Source of the DNA: Pseudodesulfovibrio portus
Lineage (GTDB): Bacteria > Desulfobacterota > Desulfovibrionia > Desulfovibrionales > Desulfovibrionaceae
Reading direction: 5' to 3'
Assembly (NCBI RefSeq): GCF_026000375.1
Contig: NZ_AP026708.1
Span: forward strand, 560,501 to 624,500
Length of the DNA: 64,000 nt
Shown here: one piece after another, positions 1 to 7,557 of the stretch
Layout: every line of letters begins with the position of its first letter
Numbering within the stretch: the stretch's first letter is position 1
Made by a program: the position numbers and the translations under genes
Notes under the pieces: generated by a model
The model's database searches: none
Told to the model about the DNA's origin: nothing
Seen by the model: only the letters and a program-made list of their open reading frames with translations

Positions 1-53
1 CACAACATAGTTCTATCCGTAATGACAAGTGATGCGGAAAAAGGGCAAGGGAG

Positions 54-257
54 TTATTTGTCCGCGTCCCTTTTGTCATCCTGGCGGTTCTTGAAGGTGA
101 TGGAGGCGAGGCAACCGGCCATGCCGCCGAGGACGACCGCCTTGGCCGCAGGCATCATGCCGGTAAAACTGAACAGATAGCCCACGGCGGCACCCGCAAT
201 GATGCCCTTGGCAAGGGCATCGATCCATCTCATGAAATTCCTGGCATCCTGATCCAT
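54..257 (-). CDS. small membrane protein, unknown function
   Basis: Protein of 67 residues. The start at 257 is chosen because GGAG lies 7 bases upstream; the frame remains open further upstream but without a ribosome site. The N-terminus is hydrophilic (MDQDARNF), followed by a Gly/Ala-rich membrane hairpin (GAAVGYLFSF, then VVLGGMAGCLASITF), and the tail is charged with many Lys and Asp. The size and Gly-rich two-helix layout recall AtpZ/AtpI-like or glycine-zipper proteins, but no family is certain. It is divergent from the feo genes, so it could share their control region. No function is assigned. Confidence 0.6.
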   Translation of the reverse strand: MDQDARNFMRWIDALAKGIIAGAAVGYLFSFTGMMPAAKAVVLGGMAGCLASITFKNRQDDKRDADK

Positions 258-425
258 GGGGTCGCTCCGTTCGGGCTGAGTCGTACAATGCGGCATCAAT
301 TGAAAATACGGTCCGTCGTCTTTTGCGGCGGCAGAGGCATCTAAAGCACAAAAAACGGCGCAAGACAAGTGATACCGGGCTTTCCCCCCCCTCTCACGGG
401 ATAAAATAAATCCTGTACATTCTTC

Positions 426-454
426 TTGACTTTGATTCTCAACATCACTATCAC
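426..454 (+). promoter_or_regulatory. candidate feo promoter with overlapping Fur box
   Basis: TTGACT (426-431) and TATCAC (449-454) lie 17 bases apart, upstream of the feo genes. Overlapping the -35 element at 426-442 is TTGA-N9-TCAA. Its core matches 10 of the 14 fixed positions of the 7-1-7 Fur consensus (TGATAAT-N-ATTATCA). Ferric uptake regulator binding here would block RNA polymerase when iron is plentiful, as expected for feo genes. The match was made by eye. Confidence 0.5.
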
Positions 455-501
455 ATGTTCAACCGGCCCGAACTTCGGGTCAAACTTTTGAGGGAAACAA
501 T

Positions 502-684
502 ATGATAGATACCATCGTCGTGGCAGTGATCGTCGTCATCGCTGCAATATTTATCGGACGACGCTTTTTCAGGCAATTCACCTCCAGGGAATCCACCTGC
601 GGCTGTAGCGGCTGCGGACAGGCAGGATCATGCTCCTCTATCCAGGACAGCCCGGACAAGCCCGGCTGCGGCGGCTCACGGTAA
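502..684 (+). CDS. FeoB-associated Cys-rich membrane protein
   Basis: Protein of 60 residues with one N-terminal membrane helix (residues 2-18, IDTIVVAVIVVIAAIFI), a basic stretch (RRFFRQF), and a soluble Cys-rich tail with CGCSGCG plus two further Cys. This is the layout of the small FeoB-associated Cys-rich proteins, which accompany feoAB in many anaerobes and are thought to help FeoB at the membrane, perhaps by handling iron. GAGGG lies 7 bases before the ATG. It is first in the feo cluster, 56 bases upstream of feoA. The family call rests on composition and position; its exact role is not known. Confidence 0.8.
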   Translation: MIDTIVVAVIVVIAAIFIGRRFFRQFTSRESTCGCSGCGQAGSCSSIQDSPDKPGCGGSR

Positions 685-700
685 TTTTTTTGCGCCACAA

Positions 701-717
701 TTGATAACGATTTTCAA
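701..717. promoter_or_regulatory. candidate Fur box before feoA
   Basis: TTGATAACGATTTTCAA, between the Cys-rich gene and feoA. The inner 15 bases match the 7-1-7 Fur consensus at 12 of 14 fixed positions. It is the better of two Fur-like sites in the cluster and suggests an iron-controlled internal promoter or an extended Fur-binding region. Confidence 0.55.
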
Positions 718-740
718 CACTGCTTTCAAAGGATCACACA

Positions 741-983
741 ATGACTAAGGACATGTGCTTACGGAAGGCCAAGGTCAACCAAAAACTCAAGATCAAAACC
801 ATCTCCGCAGAAGGAGAACTCGGTCGGCGCATCCGCGACCTCGGGCTCATCCCCGGCACCGAGCTGCACGTCATAGGCAAGGCCCCGCTGCGCGATCCCG
901 TGGCCCTTCGTCTGAAGGACTTCACGCTCACCCTGCGCAACAGTGAAGCCGACCACATCACCGTCACCCCGCTGGAGGACTAG
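741..983 (+). CDS. feoA: ferrous iron transport protein A
   Basis: Protein of 80 residues, the usual size for FeoA, a small cytoplasmic SH3-fold protein that partners the FeoB permease. The signature stretch GELGRRIRDLGLIPGTELHV (residues about 29-48) is the conserved FeoA core, followed by PLRDPVALRLKDFTLTLR. AAGGA lies 7 bases before the start. It ends 5 bases before feoB, so the two are certainly cotranscribed and probably translationally coupled. Iron control through Fur is suggested by the two upstream Fur-like sites. Confidence 0.95.
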   Translation: MTKDMCLRKAKVNQKLKIKTISAEGELGRRIRDLGLIPGTELHVIGKAPLRDPVALRLKDFTLTLRNSEADHITVTPLED

Positions 984-988
984 GAAGA

Positions 989-3124
989 ATGCCACGCTAT
1001 ATCATCGGAATCGCGGGAAATCCCAACTGCGGCAAGACCACCATGTTCAACGCGCTGACCGGCGCACGGCAGCACGTTGCCAACTGGCCGGGCGTGACCG
1101 TGGAAAAAAAGGTCGGCCACATCCATTCCGGCGATGATTCCATAGAACTGGTCGACCTGCCGGGCACATACTCCCTGACCGCATACACCCAGGAAGAGCT
1201 GGTCGCCCGGAACTTCCTGGTGGACGAACGCCCGGAAGCGGTCATCGACATCATGAACGCCGACGCCCTGGAGCGTAACCTCTACCTGGCCGTGCAGATC
1301 ATGGAACTGGGCGTGCCGTTGGTGCTCGGCCTGAACATGATGGACGAGGTGCGCAGCTCCGGCAAGCAGATCGATTCCGCCCTGCTTGAGGAACTCTCCG
1401 GCTGCGCGGTGGTGGAGACCGTGGCCCGAAACGGCGAAGGCGCAAAGGAGCTGCTCCAGACCACCATCGAAACCGCCGAAAGCAAAAAAGGCGAGTGGAA
1501 ACCCCTGAACATTTCCTACGGCCCGGATCTCGACCCCGTGCTCAAGCAGATGCAGGAACTCATCGAGTCCGAAAGCTTCATGACCGACAAGGTGCCCTCC
1601 CGCTGGACCGGCATCAAATATCTCGAACGGGACGAGGATGTGGTCATCAAGGGCCGCATGACCAACACCGCCCTGTCCGACAAGCTCGAAGCCATGGCCG
1701 CCGAAGTCTCCGCGCACACGGAAAAGACCCTCAAGGCCAAGCCCGACGCCATCATCGCCGACTATCGGTACGGCTACATCGCCAGCCTGATCAAGGACGT
1801 GGTCTCCTACCCCATTCTCGACGCCGACCGCATCAGCCGCTCGGACCAGATGGACAAGGTGCTCACCCACCGCATCGTCGGCCCGCTGATCATGCTGGCC
1901 ATCGTCTACCTGATCTACCAGGTCACCTTCACCGTGGGCGAAATTCCCATGGGCTGGCTGGAAGCCCTGTTCGGCTGGCTCGGCGACACGGCCACCAATC
2001 TCCTGCCCGAAGGGTTGCTCCAGTCCCTGATCGTGTCCGGCATCATCGACGGCGTGGGCGGCGTGCTCGGCTTCGTGCCGCTGATCATGTTCATGTTCCT
2101 GATGATCTCCGCTCTGGAGGACTCCGGCTACATCGCCCGCATGGCCTACATGCTCGACCGCATCTTCAAGGTATTCGGCCTGCACGGCACCTCGGTGCTG
2201 CCCTTCATCGTGTCCGGCGGCATCGCGGGCGGCTGCGCCGTGCCCGGCGTCATGGCCACCCGCACCCTGCGCTCGCCCAAGGAAAAGCTGGCCACCCTTT
2301 TCGTCGCCCCGTACATGACCTGCGGCGCCAAGGTGCCCGTCTTCCTGATGCTGACCTCGGCCTTCTTCCCGGAGAACGAGGCCGCCATCATGCTGACCAT
2401 CACCCTGGGAGCCTGGGCCATGGCCCTGATCGTGGCCCGCATCCTGCGCTCCACGGTCATCAAGGGTGCGTCCACCCCGTTCGTCATGGAACTGCCGCCC
2501 TACCGCATGCCGACTCTTCAGGGCGTGCTCATCCACACCTGGGAACGGACCTGGGAATACGCCAAGAAGGCGGGAACCGTGATCCTCGGCATCTCCATCC
2601 TGATCTGGGCCATGATGACCTTCCCGCAGCTTCCCGCCGAGAAGATCGCCCAGTTCGAGACGCAGCGCGCCGCCGCTCAGTCCGAGGAGCAGATCGCGGA
2701 AATCGACAACATCGAGGCCGAAGAAGCCATCCGCCACACCGTTGCCGGACGCATCGGCACCGCCCTGGAGCCCCTGTCCGAGCTGGCCGGATTCAACTGG
2801 CGCGTGAACATCGCCCTGACCGGCGGCTTCGCGGCCAAGGAAGTCATCGTGTCCACCCTGGGCACGGCATACTCCCTGGGCGAAATCGACGCCGAAGAAT
2901 CCCAACCGCTGGCCGAACAGCTGGTGCAGGACCCCGACTTCAGCATGGCCTCGGCCATCGCGCTCATCGTCTTCACCATGCTCTATGCACCCTGCTTCGT
3001 GACCGTGGTCACCATGGCCCGGGAATCGAGCTGGAAGTGGGCCGCCTTCAGCGTGGTCGGCTCCACCGGGCTGGCCTTCGGCATGGCGGTCATAGCCTTC
3101 AACATGGCCAAGGCGTTCATGTAG
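989..3124 (+). CDS. feoB: ferrous iron transporter B (GTPase permease)
   Basis: Protein of 711 residues, normal for FeoB, which imports Fe2+ across the inner membrane. The N-terminal G domain has G1 GNPNCGKT (residues 10-17), switch region NWPGVTVEKK, G3 DLPG (56-59) and G4 NMMD (116-119). A helical insertion domain follows, then the membrane part from about residue 290, with the FeoB core motifs GYIARMAY and PFIVSGGIAGGCAVPG and the C-terminal Gate region (GGFAAKEVIVSTLGT). It lies directly after feoA and ends in a strong terminator. It is full length with nothing missing. Confidence 0.97.
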   Translation: MPRYIIGIAGNPNCGKTTMFNALTGARQHVANWPGVTVEKKVGHIHSGDDSIELVDLPGTYSLTAYTQEELVARNFLVDERPEAVIDIMNADALERNLYLAVQIMELGVPLVLGLNMMDEVRSSGKQIDSALLEELSGCAVVETVARNGEGAKELLQTTIETAESKKGEWKPLNISYGPDLDPVLKQMQELIESESFMTDKVPSRWTGIKYLERDEDVVIKGRMTNTALSDKLEAMAAEVSAHTEKTLKAKPDAIIADYRYGYIASLIKDVVSYPILDADRISRSDQMDKVLTHRIVGPLIMLAIVYLIYQVTFTVGEIPMGWLEALFGWLGDTATNLLPEGLLQSLIVSGIIDGVGGVLGFVPLIMFMFLMISALEDSGYIARMAYMLDRIFKVFGLHGTSVLPFIVSGGIAGGCAVPGVMATRTLRSPKEKLATLFVAPYMTCGAKVPVFLMLTSAFFPENEAAIMLTITLGAWAMALIVARILRSTVIKGASTPFVMELPPYRMPTLQGVLIHTWERTWEYAKKAGTVILGISILIWAMMTFPQLPAEKIAQFETQRAAAQSEEQIAEIDNIEAEEAIRHTVAGRIGTALEPLSELAGFNWRVNIALTGGFAAKEVIVSTLGTAYSLGEIDAEESQPLAEQLVQDPDFSMASAIALIVFTMLYAPCFVTVVTMARESSWKWAAFSVVGSTGLAFGMAVIAFNMAKAFM

Positions 3125-3147
3125 CGCCTGATCGCAACGACCCGTTC

Positions 3148-3178
3148 AAGGGAGTCCTTCGGGACTCCCTTTTCTTTT
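3148..3178 (+). terminator. Rho-independent terminator of feoAB
   Basis: A perfect 10-bp stem (AAGGGAGTCC, 3148-3157, with 3162-3171) closes a TTCG tetraloop on a C-G pair, the most stable loop type. A T-rich run follows. Confidence 0.92.
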
Positions 3179-3227
3179 GTCTTTTGAAACCATATGCCCT
3201 ATCCTCCCCACGACTTGCGAGGAACAC

Positions 3228-4190
3228 ATGAACACATTTTTCACTACCGTCAGAGAACTCGCCAAAGACGCGCTTTCGGCCAGCCTCGAATTGTTCAAGG
3301 TCATGATCCCGATCCTCGTGGCGGTCAAGATTCTCCAGGAAATGGGATTGATCCGGTACCTGGCCCTCCCCCTGGAGCCGGTCATGAAACTGGTGGGGCT
3401 GCCTGCGGAAATGGGCCTTGTCTGGGCCTCCGCCCTGATCAACAACATCTACACCGGCATGATCGTCCTGGCCTCCCTGGTAGGCGACACCCCGCTCACC
3501 TCGGCACAGGCAACGGTCCTCGGCGTGCTCCTGCTGGTCGGGCACGGGCTGCCCGTTGAATGCGCCATTGCCCGCAAGTCCGGGGCGCGCTTCCTGTTCC
3601 AGGTGGTCTCGCGCCTGGTCGGGGCCTTCATCCTGGGCTGGCTGCTGCACATGATCTACACCGCAACGGGCACCCTGCAGGGACCGGCGGCCATGCTCTT
3701 CACGCCCGAGACCGGCGGCGACCCGACCGTCGCGGCATGGGTGATTTCCCAGATCAAGAACATGGCCTCCATCGTGCTCATCATCTTCACTCTCATGGCG
3801 ATCATGCGCATATTGCAGGCCATCCGGGTCATCGACCTGATGAACAGGATCCTGCGGCCCGTCCTGAGCCTCATCGGCATCGGCCCCAAGGCCTCGGCCA
3901 TCACGGTCATCGGCCTGACCATGGGGCTGTCCTACGGCGGCGGCCTGATCATCAACGAAGCCAAGAACGGCAACGTGGGCAAGGAAGACATCTTTTATTC
4001 GCTGACCCTCATGGGGCTGTGTCACTCCCTCATCGAGGACAGCCTTCTCATCATGCTCATCGGCGGCCACATCAGCGGCGTGCTCTGGGGACGGCTGATC
4101 TTCGCCATCATCGCCATGGCGGGCATCGTCCAACTCGTGCGCAGGCTGCCGAAACGCACCCAGACATCCTATCTCTGGATTGACAACTAA
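3228..4190 (+). CDS. Gate-domain (nucleoside recognition) membrane protein
   Basis: Protein of 320 residues. The start at 3228 (MNTFFTTV) has GAGG 7 bases upstream and is preferred over an in-frame ATG-like codon 51 bases earlier. It is a polytopic membrane protein with two copies of the Gate/nucleoside-recognition fold: one at residues about 20-150 (ALINNIYTGMIVL, GHGLPVECAIARKSG) and one at about 170-310 (GLTMGLSYGGGLIINEAK, LMGLCHSLIEDSLLIMLIGG). The same domain forms part of FeoB, and stand-alone proteins of this type are common near feoB in anaerobes, although a terminator separates the two here. The transported substrate is unknown. Related proteins include SpmA/SpmB of spore formers, but this is not a sporulation gene by context. 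Confidence 0.8.
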   Translation: MNTFFTTVRELAKDALSASLELFKVMIPILVAVKILQEMGLIRYLALPLEPVMKLVGLPAEMGLVWASALINNIYTGMIVLASLVGDTPLTSAQATVLGVLLLVGHGLPVECAIARKSGARFLFQVVSRLVGAFILGWLLHMIYTATGTLQGPAAMLFTPETGGDPTVAAWVISQIKNMASIVLIIFTLMAIMRILQAIRVIDLMNRILRPVLSLIGIGPKASAITVIGLTMGLSYGGGLIINEAKNGNVGKEDIFYSLTLMGLCHSLIEDSLLIMLIGGHISGVLWGRLIFAIIAMAGIVQLVRRLPKRTQTSYLWIDN

Positions 4191-4216
4191 TGTTTTAACA
4201 ACAAGGAGATACACTC

Positions 4217-4600
4217 ATGTCAGACATCAAGCTCATCCACACCGACAAGGCTCCCGCCGCCGTGGGCCCCTACTCCCAGGCCGCCACCGCGAACAACATG
4301 CTGTTCGTATCCGGCCAGCTCGGCATCAACCCGGCAGAAGGCAAGCTGGTTGACGGCTTCAAGGCCCAGACCCGGCAGGCCCTCGACAACATGAAGGCCA
4401 TCCTCGAAGAGGCCGGCTCCTCCCTGGACAAGGTCCTGGCCGTGGACGTGTTCATCCTGGACATGGGGCGGTTCGCCGATCTGAACGCGATCTATTCGGA
4501 ATATTTCACCGGCCACAAGCCCGCACGCGCCGCCATCCAGGTGGGCGGCCTCCCCCTCGGCGGCCTGGTCGAGCTCAAATGCGTGGCCGTCACGGGCTGA
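4217..4600 (+). CDS. ridA: RidA family enamine/imine deaminase
   Basis: Protein of 127 residues, typical for RidA (YjgF/YER057c/UK114). RidA hydrolyses reactive 2-aminoacrylate and related imines released by pyridoxal-phosphate enzymes, protecting them from damage. The family motifs are present: GPYSQA near residue 17, FVSGQLGI, and the C-terminal block with the catalytic Arg in HKPARAAIQV, then LVELKCVAV. AAGGAG precedes the start. It stands alone 26 bases after the Gate protein, with no obvious functional link to it. Confidence 0.95.
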   Translation: MSDIKLIHTDKAPAAVGPYSQAATANNMLFVSGQLGINPAEGKLVDGFKAQTRQALDNMKAILEEAGSSLDKVLAVDVFILDMGRFADLNAIYSEYFTGHKPARAAIQVGGLPLGGLVELKCVAVTG

Positions 4601-4638
4601 ACACGTTTCACATTATGGAATTGTTGCCGAAACGAAGC

Positions 4639-4666
4639 TTGACAGCACGAAGAATGTTCGGATACC
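4639..4666 (+). promoter_or_regulatory. promoter of the aromatic attenuator operon
   Basis: A consensus -35 TTGACA (4639-4644) is followed after 16 bases by GATACC (4661-4666). With usual spacing, transcription would begin around 4673-4675, at or next to the leader ATG at 4675. The leader mRNA may therefore be leaderless; no Shine-Dalgarno sequence is visible before that ATG. Confidence 0.6.
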
Positions 4667-4674
4667 CATTAGCC

Positions 4675-4752
4675 ATGCACCACAACACCGCCCGTTTCTT
4701 TTTCTTTTTTAGCTTTTATTACAGGAACGCCTGCGGTCTTGGTGTGCACTAG
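4675..4752 (+). CDS. Phe/Tyr-rich attenuator leader peptide
   Basis: A 25-codon reading frame with ATG at 4675 and TAG at 4750. Residues 8-16 read FFFFFSFYY, so 6 of 9 codons are Phe and 2 are Tyr, beginning at 4696. Such runs are the hallmark of leader peptides that sense the charged tRNA of a pathway's products (compare pheL in enteric bacteria). It lies between a TTGACA promoter and a strong T-tailed hairpin, directly upstream of the gene for an entry enzyme of aromatic amino acid synthesis. There is no visible ribosome site, and the predicted transcript start is at the ATG, so translation may be leaderless. No other role is likely for a frame of this composition. Confidence 0.82.
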   Translation: MHHNTARFFFFFSFYYRNACGLGVH

Positions 4753-4817
4753 TTTTCAAGCAAGAAAAACAGAATGAACCAAGAGGCCGCGGGCAGAACC
4801 CGCGGCCTCTTTTTTTT
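4730..4817 (+). terminator. transcription attenuator (antiterminator/terminator pair)
   Basis: The terminator is an 11-bp GC-rich stem (4783-4793 with 4799-4809), extended to 13 bp by AA/TT, with a CAGAA loop and eight T residues (4810-4817). An alternative pairing is visible. CCTGCGGTCTT (4730-4740), just past the Phe/Tyr codons, can pair with 4781-4793 through 11 base pairs including one G-U, with a 2-base bulge, and this would break the terminator. A ribosome stalled on Phe or Tyr codons would leave 4730-4740 free. A ribosome that reaches the stop codon at 4750 would cover it. This is classical amino-acid attenuation, inferred from the sequence. Confidence 0.8.
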
Positions 4818-4853
4818 GGTCGCGCCCCGGTCAAAACGCAAGGAGTCAACGGT

Positions 4854-5645
4854 ATGCATCTCGGAAAAGCCATTCGCATGGAAAGGATCATGAACCGCAA
4901 CGACGGACGGACCATCGTTGTTCCCCTGGACCACGGCGTCACCGTCGGCCCCATCTACGGCATCGTGGACATGCGGGAAACAGTCAACCAGGTGGCAGAG
5001 GGCGGTGCCAACGCCATGCTCATGCACAAGGGCATCCCCCGCTGCTCCCACCGCGCGGGCGGCAAGGATATCGGCCTGATCATCCACCTGTCCGCTTCCA
5101 CGTCCCTCTCCCCGTTCCCCAACGCCAAGACCCTGGTCGGATCGGTCACCGATGCCCTGAAGATCGGCGCGGACGCCGTGTCGGTCCACGTCAACCTGGG
5201 CGACGAGACCGAACCGCAGATGCTGGCCGACCTGGGCGCGCTCTGTTCCGAGGCAAACGAATGGGGCATGCCCGTCCTGGCCATGATGTACGCACGCGGC
5301 CCCAAGATCGCGGACGAATATGATCCCGGCATAGTCGCGCACTGCGCGCGCGTGGGCGTGGAACTGGGCGCGGACATCGTCAAGGTCAACTACACCGGCG
5401 ATCCCGAGTCCTTCGCCAGGGTGGTGGACGGTTGCTGTGTGCCGGTGGTCATTGCGGGCGGGCCCAAGATGAAGAGCGAGCGCGACCTAGTGCAGATGGT
5501 CTACGACTCCATCCAGGCGGGCGGTTCCGGCCTGTCCGTGGGACGAAACATCTTCCAGCACCCCAACCCGGCCAAGATCGTGGCCGCCCTGAACAAGGTC
5601 GTCCACGAGAACTGGGAAGTGGATGCGGCCATGGAGCTGTTGTAA
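4854..5645 (+). CDS. 2-amino-3,7-dideoxy-D-threo-hept-6-ulosonate (ADH) synthase family
   Basis: Protein of 263 residues of the DhnA/class I aldolase family. Its archaeal members (MJ0400 type) condense a 6-deoxy-5-ketofructose phosphate with aspartate semialdehyde, which feeds 3-dehydroquinate synthesis without DAHP synthase. The TIM-barrel features seen are [12 protein letters not shown] near residue 22, [10 protein letters not shown], the Schiff-base Lys in [12 protein letters not shown], and the phosphate-binding end [17 protein letters not shown] precedes the start. The upstream Phe/Tyr attenuator independently supports a role in aromatic amino acid synthesis. A plain fructose-bisphosphate aldolase is the main alternative. 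It is monocistronic here; the partner dehydroquinate synthase is not in the window. Confidence 0.87.
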   Translation: MHLGKAIRMERIMNRNDGRTIVVPLDHGVTVGPIYGIVDMRETVNQVAEGGANAMLMHKGIPRCSHRAGGKDIGLIIHLSASTSLSPFPNAKTLVGSVTDALKIGADAVSVHVNLGDETEPQMLADLGALCSEANEWGMPVLAMMYARGPKIADEYDPGIVAHCARVGVELGADIVKVNYTGDPESFARVVDGCCVPVVIAGGPKMKSERDLVQMVYDSIQAGGSGLSVGRNIFQHPNPAKIVAALNKVVHENWEVDAAMELL

Positions 5646-5955
5646 CCGCTCTACGCGACAAGACTTTTCCAGAGCGATACAGGCAGTGCGTCAGCGGGGC
5701 GGCATTGTATGCCCGGCCCGCTGGCTCCACGCCATTTTTCTGTCAGAGGGGAAAGTCAGCAACAAACCGAAATCATGAACTATCCTGCGTCCGATTTCGC
5801 TTAGTTCCCGGCACGGTTCGTGCTATAATAAAGATGTCTGCGAGACAGGTGAGACCGGCAACGACAGGGAACCAACACTACCAGAAGGTTGAAAAGGCCC
5901 CGGCCTGATAATGACAGCGTTCCAGTCGATCCGCTCCACGGTTGACCGGGCTTTT
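5646..5955. other. intergenic region with a possible orphan promoter
   Basis: About 310 bases with no convincing gene. On the + strand an extended -10 element TGCTATAAT (5821-5829) stands without a good -35 and without a gene downstream in the same direction. The transcript would run into the 3' end of the Hpt gene. An imperfect hairpin (GCGGGG...CCCGC, 5694-5722) follows the ADH synthase gene. A loose GAAAAG/CTTTTC pairing with a loop of about 40 bases, near 5894-5957, may end transcription of the Hpt gene. Confidence 0.3.
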
Positions 5956-6267
5956 CTATTTGTCGATGAATTCGATCCGAACGGTGGAGAGATATTGGTC
6001 CATGCGGTCCATGTGGCTGTTCAACGCTTCCAGGTCCCTGCCCAGGGCAGCCTGTTCGATGGCTCCGCCAAGCTCGCCCATTCCGGTGAACCCGTACCCA
6101 TGACCCGTGCCCCTGACCGTGTGGCCGAGACGGACCAGCGTGTCGAAATCCCTCTTGTCGGCGGCGGCCCTCATCGTGTCGAGATCCATGCGCGACAGTT
6201 CAAAGAACCGACCCAACAAATCTTCGAGGCCGGAATCAATATATTCAACAATGGGGAAATCGAACAT
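5956..6267 (-). CDS. Hpt (histidine phosphotransfer) domain protein
   Basis: Protein of 103 residues. The start at 6267 (MFDFPIVE) is chosen because AGGAG lies 7 bases upstream; a GTG 27 bases earlier lacks a site. The four-helix Hpt signature is clear: LGHTVRGTGHGYGF, with the phosphorylatable His in the HTVRG motif (HxxKG-like, Arg in place of Lys), followed by a Gly-rich turn. Hpt proteins carry phosphate between hybrid histidine kinases and response regulators. No kinase or regulator lies nearby, so it is an orphan and its partners cannot be read from context. Confidence 0.88.
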   Translation of the reverse strand: MFDFPIVEYIDSGLEDLLGRFFELSRMDLDTMRAAADKRDFDTLVRLGHTVRGTGHGYGFTGMGELGGAIEQAALGRDLEALNSHMDRMDQYLSTVRIEFIDK

Positions 6268-6391
6268 GCAATGCTCCTGTGCACTTTCCTGCACCGAGTT
6301 GAGTTATCGGCCGATTATTTCTAATCTTGAGGGGATAAATGAAAGATATAGTTCTCGATAATATGTCAAATAAAATCATCAATCCAACGAA

Positions 6392-7546
6392 ATGACACGA
6401 ATCATCATTCTCAGCCTGTGTCTCGCCCTGACGTCCTGTTCACGGTACGACGCCGTGCGTATTGCCCGTGCGGCGGCCACCCGGAATCCGGCTGCGGCAG
6501 CCGAATCACTCGCCCGGAGCAAGGCCATGAGCTACGCCATGAACCCGGCGGCGCTGGGCAGCGACTTCAAGCAGTTCGAGAAGGTGGTCAAGGATTTCAT
6601 CGAGGCGGTCACCGGCGTCTGGGGCAAGGACGACGCCCGCGTCCCCCGGCCCAAGCAATACGTCAAATACACCCAGAACTATCTCTCGCGGGCCAGCGTG
6701 GATTTCGACGCGGGCCTGGTCACCATTGAGACCGTGGACACCAAAAATCCGCTTGCGAGCCTCAGGTCAGCCATCGTCACCACCCTGCTCACGCCGAACG
6801 ACCCGCGTGCCGTGGACCTCTACTCGGCCACCCCCGTCAAACTCGGAGAGACCCCGTTCCTGCTGAACGAAATCAAGGACTTTGAGGGCAAGAACGTGCG
6901 CTGGGAATGGCGGGCCGGACGGTTCGCGGACCACCTGATCAGGAACAATCTCCGGACAAGAAAGACGGACGGCAAGACCGCCCGCTACGTGACCATCCCC
7001 ATGGTCAAGGACCACCTGAATATCCGGGCTGCAAAATACCGCACCCTGGTGGCCGACGCGGCAGAGCGGTTCAACGTCAGCGGAAACCTGATCTACGCCA
7101 TCATGAAGGTCGAATCGGACTTCAATCCGTTCGCGGTCAGCTCGGCCATGGCCGTGGGACTCATGCAGGTGGTGCCGTCCACGGCGGGCAGCGACGTCTA
7201 CCGACTCCTCAACAACCACAAGGGGAAGCCGACGGCCGACGACCTGTTCCAGCCGCCTGTCAACGTCACCTACGGCACCGCCTACCTCCACCTGCTCGAC
7301 ACGCGTTTCCTCAAGGGAGTCACCAACCCCGTGTCCCGCGAATACTGCATGATCGCCGGTTACAACGGCGGAGCCGGGGGCGTCCTGCGGACATTCGACA
7401 AGGACAGGGACCGGGCTGCGTCGAAAATCAATTCCCTTCCGCCCGACACGGTATACGCCACCCTGCGCAACAAGGCCCCCCATGCGGAGACAAGGCGCTA
7501 CCTTGGCAAGGTTCTTGAAGCCAAGAAGCAATTCGTCAATTTCTAG
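6392..7546 (+). CDS. MltC-like lytic murein transglycosylase lipoprotein
   Basis: Protein of 384 residues. A short signal peptide ends in the lipobox LTSC with Cys16, so it should be anchored to the outer or inner membrane facing the periplasm. Residues about 50-200 form an MltC-type N-terminal (DUF3393-like) region (NPAALGSDFKQF, KQYVKYTQNYLSRA). The SLT catalytic domain follows, with catalytic Glu241 in AIMKVESDFNPFA, then GLMQVVPSTAG and the MIAGYNGG motif. Such enzymes cleave the MurNAc-GlcNAc bond to form 1,6-anhydro products during wall remodelling. The PilZ gene begins 12 bases after its stop codon, so the two probably form an operon. Confidence 0.92.
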   Translation: MTRIIILSLCLALTSCSRYDAVRIARAAATRNPAAAAESLARSKAMSYAMNPAALGSDFKQFEKVVKDFIEAVTGVWGKDDARVPRPKQYVKYTQNYLSRASVDFDAGLVTIETVDTKNPLASLRSAIVTTLLTPNDPRAVDLYSATPVKLGETPFLLNEIKDFEGKNVRWEWRAGRFADHLIRNNLRTRKTDGKTARYVTIPMVKDHLNIRAAKYRTLVADAAERFNVSGNLIYAIMKVESDFNPFAVSSAMAVGLMQVVPSTAGSDVYRLLNNHKGKPTADDLFQPPVNVTYGTAYLHLLDTRFLKGVTNPVSREYCMIAGYNGGAGGVLRTFDKDRDRAASKINSLPPDTVYATLRNKAPHAETRRYLGKVLEAKKQFVNF

Positions 7547-7557
7547 CCGGTACGGTC

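Noticed and set aside
980..2905. Open frame of about 640 codons on the minus strand opposite feoB
   Set aside because: Composition (Gly, His, Asp, Gln runs) is that of an antisense shadow. FeoB on the other strand is certain.
3228..4190. Sporulation protein SpmA/SpmB
   Set aside because: The nucleoside-recognition domain is shared, but nothing else in the window points to sporulation. The feo context fits better.
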